DNA of 38,270 nt. Origin: a virus. Every line of letters begins with the position of its first letter. Position 1 is the stretch's first letter. Of the stretch, positions 7,252 to 14,700 are shown piece by piece. The notes beneath the pieces are model-generated. The model did no database searches. It was not told the DNA's origin and saw nothing but the letters and a program-made list of their open reading frames with translations. Location of the stretch: positions 1 to 38,270 of the IMG/VR virus record IMGVR_UViG_3300042898_001903; one strand, given 5' to 3'. Both the position numbers and the translations under genes were made by a program.

Positions 7252-8247
7252 TGTGAGATTTTTCAAGCTTCAAAACCTAAATACACACCACAGTGTACCT
7301 TGGGTTCTATGAACTTGGCTGAACACGATACCTTGAAAAGTATTGAGAAAAGCACCAGAGTTATGGTTAGAAGTTTGAACCAAGTCATAAATAAAAATAA
7401 ATGGAGTGATGATTGGAGCAAGGAAGCTGGTCTTGACCAAAGAGCATTGGCTATTGGTGTTGCTGGGTTGGCTGATTTTTTTGCTAAGAAAAAGATTTCT
7501 TTTGAAAGTGAAGAGGCTAAAAAATGGAACAATGATATCTTTGAAACAATGTATAAAGCATCGGTTGAAGAATCAATGAAAATAGCTGAAGAAACTGGTG
7601 AAAATTATCCATCATGGGAAGGTAGCCGTTATTCAAAAGGTGAAACATATATTGAAGGTTGGTCACCAAAACCAGCTGGGGAACCAATCCCACTTTACAA
7701 TAGTTTGTTCTTGGGACTTATGCCTACAGCATCATCTGCTATTTTATTGGGTGTATTTGAATCATTTGAACCAGTGACTTCTAATTTGTTCACCAGAAGA
7801 GTAGGTCAAGGTGAATTTTTGATAATAAACAAGTATTTGGTTAATGATTTGCTTGAAAATGACCTTTGGAATTCAGAAATGATTGATAAAGTCATCAAAA
7901 ACAAGGGAAGTATTCAAAATATTATTGAAATTCCAGAAGACATCAGATTTAGATATAAAGATGTTTGGGAAATTTCTCAAAAAACATTGTTGGATTTGGC
8001 TATTATTAGAAACAAATACGTTGACCAATCACAATCATTAAACGTTTATCATTCTGATGCCAAATACGGTAAGATTGCCAGTGCTTTGATGTATGCATGG
8101 AAAGGTGGGCTTAAAACAGGTGTTTATTATACTAGAACCAAGTCAAAATTGGATGCTAATTCCAAGCTCGCTTCCAATCAGATAACCATGATTGCAAAAC
8201 AAAAACCAAAGGATAGTCAATTTGAATGTTTTGGTTGCACAACCTAA
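7153..8247 (+). CDS. nrdA: Split-intein C-half fused to ribonucleotide reductase large subunit, C-terminal part
   Basis: 364 residues. Residues 1-33 are the intein C-half: the start MIKI and block F VYDIQVDKTENFYA closely resemble the Npu DnaE C-half (36 residues), and block G ends in VLVHN. The cleavage Asn is residue 33 and the +1 nucleophile is Cys34. The C-extein resumes NrdA directly with CEIFQ, which supplies the Glu equivalent to E. coli E441, then redox Cys48 in PQCTLGSMNL (E. coli C462), the radical-transfer tyrosine pair at 325-326 (GVYYTRT) and the C-terminal CxxC pair (359 and 362) that is re-reduced by thioredoxin or glutaredoxin. Extein parts of 388 and 331 residues add up to 719, near the usual NrdA size. 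A terminator follows at 8266. Confidence 0.93.
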   Translation: MIKINKLEQKMDVYDIQVDKTENFYANNVLVHNCEIFQASKPKYTPQCTLGSMNLAEHDTLKSIEKSTRVMVRSLNQVINKNKWSDDWSKEAGLDQRALAIGVAGLADFFAKKKISFESEEAKKWNNDIFETMYKASVEESMKIAEETGENYPSWEGSRYSKGETYIEGWSPKPAGEPIPLYNSLFLGLMPTASSAILLGVFESFEPVTSNLFTRRVGQGEFLIINKYLVNDLLENDLWNSEMIDKVIKNKGSIQNIIEIPEDIRFRYKDVWEISQKTLLDLAIIRNKYVDQSQSLNVYHSDAKYGKIASALMYAWKGGLKTGVYYTRTKSKLDANSKLASNQITMIAKQKPKDSQFECFGCTT

Positions 8248-8265
8248 CAGTTTAATAAAAATAAT

Positions 8266-8292
8266 AAAAAGGCCCCAAAAGGGCCTTTTTTA
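8266..8292 (+). terminator. Strong intrinsic terminator after nrdA
   Basis: AAAAAGGCCC and GGGCCTTTTT pair in a 10-bp stem around CAAAA, followed by further T residues. It is G+C-rich at its core against an AT-rich background and ends the replication/nucleotide block. The A-tract on the left arm would allow it to act in both directions. Confidence 0.9.
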
Positions 8293-8347
8293 TTTCCATA
8301 TTTACTTACTAAAATTGTTTAGTATTATATTTATGTAAAAAGATAAT

Positions 8348-8383
8348 ATGGCAAACGGTAAATACATAAATATAAATTATCCC
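8348..8383 (+). repeat. Diverged copy of the gene 25 start (copy A)
   Basis: 36 bases that align without gaps to 9090-9125, with 28 identical. Five of the six differing codons are synonymous and the sixth is Lys/Arg, so the peptide is kept while the DNA differs. Confidence 0.85.
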
Positions 8384-9097
8384 AAATTAACAATATATGG
8401 TTTGGTTTCAGAGGATGAGCCAAATAATATAAAATATGTTGGTGTAACGAGGCGAAACCCATTATATAGGTTAAGTAATCATATTTACGAAGCTAAAAAT
8501 TTTAGTGATAAAAATAATAAAACAAGGTGGATTTCATCTATAAACTATAAGGTAAAACAAATAATTATAGATGAAATTGATGATGATAATTGTGTTATTT
8601 TTTGGGAGAAATATTGGATTAATCAAATTAAAGCGTGGGGTTTTAATTTAACCAATTCAAACAATGGTGGTGGTGGTTTAAATAAAAGGGATGAATCTTT
8701 TTTAGAATGGTTATCTAATAGAAATAAAGGTAATAAATATAATTTAGGTAAAAAACATACTGAAGAAACAAAAAATAAAATGAGTTTAAAGAAAATTGGT
8801 AAGGTTTCACCTAGAAAAGGGTGTGTTGTTACTGAAAAAACTAAGGAAAAACAATCTTTAGCTAAAATTGGTAAAATTAGTAACGCTAAAGGTTTTAAAC
8901 ATAGTGAAGACACTAAAAACAAAAAAAAGAAAAAAGTAATTGTATTTAATATTGATAAAGTTGTGATGGAATTTAATTCAGTTTCTGAGACAGCTAAATA
9001 TTTTAATGTTAATATTTCTGCGATATCAAAAAGAATAAATAAAAATAAAGAATATAAAGGTTTTATATTCAAAACTAAAATAGAAAACAATGGCTAA
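8348..9097 (+). CDS. GIY-YIG homing endonuclease carrying a copy of the gene 25 start
   Basis: 249 residues. The nuclease domain follows a borrowed leader: residues 1-12 (MANGKYININYP) copy the first 12 residues of the next gene, gp25, with K for R at position 5. The GIY-YIG core then starts at LTIYGLV, with IKYVGVT, the Arg in PLYRLSNHI, the Glu in FWEKYWI, and the closing FNLTNSNNGGGG. Repeated NUMOD3-type segments (KKHTEETKNKMS; FKHSEDTKNK) and a NUMOD1/helix-turn-helix module (SVSETAKYFNVNISAISKRI) form the DNA-binding part. Its stop codon overlaps the gene 25 start by 8 bases (ATGGCTAA). The likely target is gene 25 in phages lacking the insert. It is the first gene after the terminator at 8266, so it leads the late block. 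Confidence 0.9.
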   Translation: MANGKYININYPKLTIYGLVSEDEPNNIKYVGVTRRNPLYRLSNHIYEAKNFSDKNNKTRWISSINYKVKQIIIDEIDDDNCVIFWEKYWINQIKAWGFNLTNSNNGGGGLNKRDESFLEWLSNRNKGNKYNLGKKHTEETKNKMSLKKIGKVSPRKGCVVTEKTKEKQSLAKIGKISNAKGFKHSEDTKNKKKKKVIVFNIDKVVMEFNSVSETAKYFNVNISAISKRINKNKEYKGFIFKTKIENNG

Positions 9098-9125
9098 TGG
9101 TCGCTATATAAATATAAACTACCCC
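9090..9125 (+). repeat. Start of gene 25 (copy B of the duplicated start)
   Basis: Twelve codons encoding MANGRYININYP, matched by the first 12 codons of the endonuclease gene 742 bases upstream. The sequences outside these 36 bases do not align in either direction by eye. Confidence 0.85.
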
Positions 9126-9476
9126 TTCAAAGATAGTGGTAAAGGTTTTTTCTTAGATTTGAATTCAGACCCAAATGCGGCTATAAAAGCTGACCTTATG
9201 CATTTGATTTTGACTAGAAAAGGTCAAAGACTATATAATCCAGAGTTTGGGACTGATTTACTTAAATTTATATTTGAACCAGAGGATGGTTTAACATTAG
9301 GTGGTATTAAGGATGAAGTAAATACAGCGGTAAAAAAGTATTTACCTAATCTAAAAATAAACAGTTTAACAGTCGACCAATCAACAGAAAGCGATTATGC
9401 TTCTGTTGTAAGGATAGATTACACAATAACAAACGATGTCTTTAACGTATCAGACTTTGTAATAATCAACATTTAA
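9090..9476 (+). CDS. gp25: Baseplate wedge protein gp25 (lysozyme-like family)
   Basis: A 128-residue baseplate wedge subunit of the gp25/W family shared by contractile tails, where it joins gp6 and gp53 in the wedge core near the sheath. Diagnostic features: DLNSDPNAAIKADLMHLILT and the segment RKGQRLYNPEFGTDLLKFIFEP (shown only in part here: KGQR, YNPEFG and FEP are the key groups), followed by a helix and strands (SLTVDQ, VVRIDYTI). Length is near T4 gp25 (132 residues). The start overlaps the end of the preceding endonuclease gene, and gp6 follows one base after the stop, which supports the identification. The function is structural. Confidence 0.92.
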   Translation: MANGRYININYPFKDSGKGFFLDLNSDPNAAIKADLMHLILTRKGQRLYNPEFGTDLLKFIFEPEDGLTLGGIKDEVNTAVKKYLPNLKINSLTVDQSTESDYASVVRIDYTITNDVFNVSDFVIINI

Positions 9477-9477
9477 T

Positions 9478-11301
9478 ATGGCAAACACAGGAATAAATTA
9501 TTCTTCACGAAATTTCGCAGATATCAGAACTGATTTGGTTAATATGGCTAAACAGTATTACCCAGATATTTTTAACGATTATAACGATGCATCAGTTGGT
9601 ATGATGCTTCTTGAACTAAACGCTGCGGTTGGTGATATGTTATCATTCAACACTGATAGAATGTTTCAAGAAACACAAATTGACTATGCTCAAGAAAAAA
9701 AATCAGTACTCTCAATGGCCAGAACTTTTGGTTTAAAAATTCCAGGAAAAAGACCAAGTGTTACCATTGTAGATTTTTCAATTACGGTGCCTCCTTTTGG
9801 TGACACATTTGATGTTTCATATTGTCCTGTTATTTCTAGCGGTGCACAAGTTTCTGGTGGTGGTAAGATATTTGAAACCACGAATGATATTGATTTTTCA
9901 AACCCATTTACGATAGGTGGTATTCCAAATAGATTGATATTACCTAATTTTAATTCAAACGGTATATTGACAAACTATACGATTGTTAAGCGAGAAATGG
10001 TTGTTAATGGGTTTACAAAGATTTTTAGTAGAGTAATAACAGCTTCTGATGTAAAACCATTCTTAACTATAGTATTACCAGATGATAACGTAATATCCAT
10101 TGATTCAATGATAGCTTTGCAAGGCACCAACTATACAACCGTTCCAACGTCAAGCCAGTTTTTAGACCCATCTCTCAGATGGTATGAAATGGATGCATTG
10201 GCTGAAAGTGAAATTTTCATTGAAGATAACACTATTGCTAGTGATAACGCTGGTGTTAGACCAGGAAAATGGATAAAAACAACAAAAAAATTTATACGTG
10301 AATACACTGATTTAGGGTTTACCAAAATTACACTTGGTGGTGGTAGTCAAGACACTTCTAGTCTTTGTGATTTTGATACAAATACTGCTTTGGTAAATCA
10401 AATTGGTGATTTTATCAATAACATGTCTTTGGGTGAAACACCAACAGCCAATACAACCATGTTTATTAAATATAGAGTAGGTGGAGGTGCTGATACAAAC
10501 TTGGGTACTGGTATATTAACAAGTGTTGGTTTATTAAACATGACTGTTACTGGACCAAACCAAACAATAAACAATGCTGTTAAAGCTTCATTGAAAGTAA
10601 ACAATGCTTTCCCAGCTTTGGGTGGTAGAAACGAACCTAGTGTTGAGGAAATTAGAAACTTGGTTAAATATAACTTTTCATCTCAAAATAGAGCTGTAAC
10701 AATCAAAGATTACCAATCTAGAATATCTATGATGCCAGGTCAATTTGGTGTACCATTTAGATGTGGTGTATTTGAGGAACAAAATAAAGTTAAAATATAT
10801 ATATTAGGTTTGGATGCCAATTCAAGTCTTTCAAATACTTCTACAAGTACTTTGATGAATAATATAACAACATATTTGGCAGACTACAGGATGTTAAATG
10901 ACTATGTTCAAATAGCCAATGGAAAAATTATTAATTTGGCGTTTGAAATTGATTTATATGTTGACAAGAAAACATCACAATCACAGATAGCTAGTGAAGT
11001 AATCACTGATGTACAAAATTTTATGAACATCAACAATTATCAAATGGGTGAAAACATTTATTTGTCATCACTTATTGAAACTATAAATAATGTTGGTGGG
11101 GTTCTTAACGTTATTGACCTTAGAGTTTATAACAAGGTAGGTGGTGGAAAATATAGTCTTAATGAAATTTCACAACCTTACATTGATACCACTACTAGAC
11201 AAATCAATATTTCAGCAGATTATACTCTTTTTGGTGACCCAGTAAGTATGTTTGAAATCAAATACCCAACTTTAGACATCAAAGTAAGGGTTAAAAATTA
11301 A
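9478..11301 (+). CDS. gp6: Baseplate wedge protein gp6 (baseplate J-like)
   Basis: 607 residues; T4 gp6 has 660. This protein forms the wedge dimers that make the ring around the baseplate hub and change shape on sheath contraction. The N-terminal region (DASVGMMLLELNAAVGDMLSFNTDRM, key groups ASVGM and AAVGDML) is the typical gp6/J start. The J-core signature is near residues 380-423: GGRNEPSVEEIRN followed by QNRAVTIKDYQSRI and MMPGQFG. The C-terminal third has the strand-rich pattern with VDKKTSQSQIASEVI, like other J proteins. It starts one base after gp25 stops. No Shine-Dalgarno sequence is visible. The adjacent gp25-gp6 order is common to contractile tail systems. Confidence 0.9.
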   Translation: MANTGINYSSRNFADIRTDLVNMAKQYYPDIFNDYNDASVGMMLLELNAAVGDMLSFNTDRMFQETQIDYAQEKKSVLSMARTFGLKIPGKRPSVTIVDFSITVPPFGDTFDVSYCPVISSGAQVSGGGKIFETTNDIDFSNPFTIGGIPNRLILPNFNSNGILTNYTIVKREMVVNGFTKIFSRVITASDVKPFLTIVLPDDNVISIDSMIALQGTNYTTVPTSSQFLDPSLRWYEMDALAESEIFIEDNTIASDNAGVRPGKWIKTTKKFIREYTDLGFTKITLGGGSQDTSSLCDFDTNTALVNQIGDFINNMSLGETPTANTTMFIKYRVGGGADTNLGTGILTSVGLLNMTVTGPNQTINNAVKASLKVNNAFPALGGRNEPSVEEIRNLVKYNFSSQNRAVTIKDYQSRISMMPGQFGVPFRCGVFEEQNKVKIYILGLDANSSLSNTSTSTLMNNITTYLADYRMLNDYVQIANGKIINLAFEIDLYVDKKTSQSQIASEVITDVQNFMNINNYQMGENIYLSSLIETINNVGGVLNVIDLRVYNKVGGGKYSLNEISQPYIDTTTRQINISADYTLFGDPVSMFEIKYPTLDIKVRVKN

Positions 11302-11303
11302 GG

Positions 11304-11333
11304 TTTCCTTATGGAATATAACCCTTATATTTG
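11304..11333 (+). promoter_or_regulatory. Bacteroidota-type promoter candidate
   Basis: TTTC (11304-11307), 18 bases, then TATATTTG (11326-11333), matching the Bacteroidota -33/-7 form (TTG-like box and TAnnTTTG). It sits in a 63-base gap between gp6 and a small membrane-protein gene, leaving a leader of roughly 25-30 bases. Confidence 0.5.
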
Positions 11334-11364
11334 TACAAAATAATGCTTTAAAAAACACCACAAA

Positions 11365-11706
11365 ATGAGTTGTAATTGTAAAAACGGACAAAGCATGGAC
11401 TCCATGTTTGAAAATGATGACAAAAATAAAAAATCTGTAACACAAACAGTGATAAAATACACATTAAAAATTTTAGGATTTTTAGTGTTGGTAGCTGCTT
11501 TGCCACTAATAAATCTATACATAATTTGGCTTATGTTTAACATGTTGGTATTGAATAAAAATATTGATGTTAAACCTATTTTGTTATCTTTGGGTAACAA
11601 GTTCAAGCAAAAAGATGATGACGATGATGAAGATGACGATGAATATAACGAATTGACTGAAGATGATGTGATATTATTAGATGTTGAAGATATAACAAAC
11701 AAATAA
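11365..11706 (+). CDS. Small membrane protein with an acidic tail, unknown function
   Basis: 113 residues. The N-terminus has a CNCK motif and polar residues (about 1-28). Two adjacent hydrophobic segments follow (about 33-66: ILGFLVLVAALPLINLY then IIWLMFNMLVL), separated by Pro-Leu, which suggests a helical hairpin in the inner membrane. The C-terminal half is soluble and very acidic, with a run of Asp/Glu (KDDDDDEDDDEYNE). I do not recognise the family. It is unusual to find a membrane protein within the baseplate gene run; it could be a holin-like, superinfection-exclusion or assembly factor, but the sequence does not decide among these. A candidate host-type promoter lies upstream, so it may be made at a different time from its neighbours. 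Confidence 0.75.
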   Translation: MSCNCKNGQSMDSMFENDDKNKKSVTQTVIKYTLKILGFLVLVAALPLINLYIIWLMFNMLVLNKNIDVKPILLSLGNKFKQKDDDDDEDDDEYNELTEDDVILLDVEDITNK

Positions 11707-11716
11707 CTGGATAGTA

Positions 11717-14700
11717 ATGTCAAATACGATAAGAATAAGAACAACACCAAATGGTAACGATAAATATTTAAAGGTAAAATTAGACCAAGATTTTGATTTT
11801 ATTGAAATCCTTTCTTTGAGAATTTCTCAAGATGAGGCGTATACCAAATTTTGTTCTGATTATGGTACTATTGTGGGTAGGGTCATAATAAATAGCGGTT
11901 TTGGTGTTCCAAACGCTAAAGTTAGTGTATTCATACCCATTGACGATGTTGATAAAAACGACCCACTTATAAAGGGTTTATATCCTTTTGAGGTAATCAC
12001 AGACAAAGATAGTGAAGGTATTCGTTATAACTTATTCCCTAAAGAATCTGAAACCAACAATGATTGTTTTACACCTATAGGTACGTTTCCAACAAAAAGA
12101 GAAGTATTGGATAACGATACCATTTTAAGTGTTTATTGCAAATACTATAAATTTACAACCACAACAAACTATGCTGGTGACTTCATGATTTTTGGGGTAC
12201 CACTTGGAACATATACGGTGCACGTTGATGCCGATATATCTGATATCGGTGAAGCGTCACAAAGACCTTATGATTTAATTAGACAAGGAACACCAGCAAA
12301 ATTATTTGATAGTTCCACCAAGTTTAAAGGTGGTACAAATTTGAATAAATTGGTTCAAGTTAAAACAGCTAATGTTGGTGTGAACGTACAACCATTTTGG
12401 GGTGATACTGAAAACTGTGAAGTTGGTATTACCAGAGTAGATATTGACTTAAACTACAGTATGGTTCCAGCCGCTATCTTTATGGGTAGTATATTTGGAG
12501 ACCAAGATAAAGATAGTATAAACAAAGGTTGTCGTCCAAGAAAAGGGTTAGGTGAAATGTGTCAACAAGTTACTTCATCTGGTTCAATTGATATGGTTAG
12601 AAAAGATTTAGATAATCAAATTGAAGATTTTAGTGTTGATGGTGGTAGGGTTATAGGTGATGATGGTGTGTGGGCTTTTCAAATCCCTATGAATTTGGAT
12701 TATATGGTTACAGCTGAAGATGGTACAATGATATTATCACAAGACCCTAACATAGGGGTTCCAACAAGAGCTAGTGTTAGATTTAAGATAAAAATGGATG
12801 AAAACGGTGGTGAGGGTAGGTTAAGAACAAGAGCAGCTTATTTGGTTCCTAATAACCCACAAACACCTAGTGAAATCGATTATGAGTTTGGCACCAAAAC
12901 AAAAGATACCAGTTTTAAAGATATATATTGGAATAAAATATATAGTGTTTCTAATTTTATACCTAGATTTGGGCGTAATAAAACAATAGGGAACCCATCA
13001 GCAAATATGACAGCGATTAAAAATGTTGATGCTTGTGCTGGGGATAAAACACCTTTTCCATATAATAGAGTAAGAACTGAAACCAATCCTATATTTTTTA
13101 TCATTTGTATAATAATAAAAATCATAGGTTTTATAGTATGGTTAATCAACAAAACAGTAATATGGCTCATTAATAAAATAATACGTTTGATTAACCGTAT
13201 CGTTGAATTTATAAATGATTTTGGTGCTGGCCTTGATTTATTAGATTACATGCCATGTATTACTGTCCTTTGTCAAACAGATGATGGTGAAGTTTATTAT
13301 GCACCAGGCTGTAAGGGTGGGTTACAACCAGATGACGGATTCACTGTAGCCAATCCGCAACCTACAAGATACTGTGATGATGAAATGCAACACACATGTA
13401 ATTTTGGTGATGATGTTGGTTGGTCTGATTGTATTGCTTTTGGATTGGCAAAATCATTAAACATGTTCCAATACGATTTTTATAATGATTGGGTGAATGG
13501 TACGTTGTTTAGTTATCTTTTGAAATATAAGAAAAGAAGAAAAGGTAAAGAAAAATTTTGTGAATACGATTGTAGTGATTTTACTTCAGACCCAAATTAT
13601 AGCGGTGTCGATGGTAATAATAATGGTATTCCAGATAATGATTGTCATAGCAATATGTTTGTTGATACTCTTTTCGATAATAGTGACCATGATGATTGTC
13701 AAAAGGAGTATAGATTTTATAGACCATTTAGAGATGGTTTGATTAAAAAATATGACGATACGCTTTATTACGCTTCAACATTACACAATTTAACAAATAA
13801 ATTATTTGCGACTGATATTATTTGTTTAGGTTCTGTATTTGATTGTGATTGGCAAGGTATACCTAAAATTCAACAATATTTAATCCCAACAAGTTATAAA
13901 TTACCACCAGATGTTGCTGAAGTTTCAGAAACAACCAGTGGTACCGATGTTGTTGTTGCGACAGGTATTGTTTATGAAGGTGGAACTGTTTTGGGTAATT
14001 TCTTTCATGTAAATTGTTTAGGGCTACATGTTGATGCAACACAAGCCATGAATATTAGACATATATGTGAAATAGGTGTTGATATAGATGAATTATTGGA
14101 AGACCCACTTACTGGTGTTGTTATACACCCAGCTGATGGTATTATTGGTTCTGACGATATTAATGGCGATTTAAACCAAGAAATTAGAGATATTTTCTTT
14201 GCCCTTAATAGCGGTACAACTTTCCCTACAACACCTTTGATTATAAATTCAGTAACTACTGATTTTAATATTCCAAACACACAAGGTTTTTATAATTTTG
14301 CTACAGATACCACTATAAATGGTTCTGACTATGTTAAATTTAGAGGAATCCCAACTTATAGGGGTTATGGACAATCAAAACATTCATATTATTTTTATTT
14401 TGGTGCATTGCCAGGAAAAACTGGGTTGGATAAAATGAATGAAAGATATTTTACACCATGTGTTGCGGTTACTAGAAACGATATGGTTATAGAATCAACA
14501 GAAACACCATCTTTATCAAGTACACCTAATGGAAGTATTGTATTTATGGTTATTGGTGGACATGGGCCATATACATACACAGTGACTAGCTCAAATGGTT
14601 ATACTGCTGGTCCATCTACTGTAAATGCAGACCCAACCAATATAAATCAATCATTACCAGTTACTTTATCACCATTAGCAAGTGGTAGTTATACTATAAC

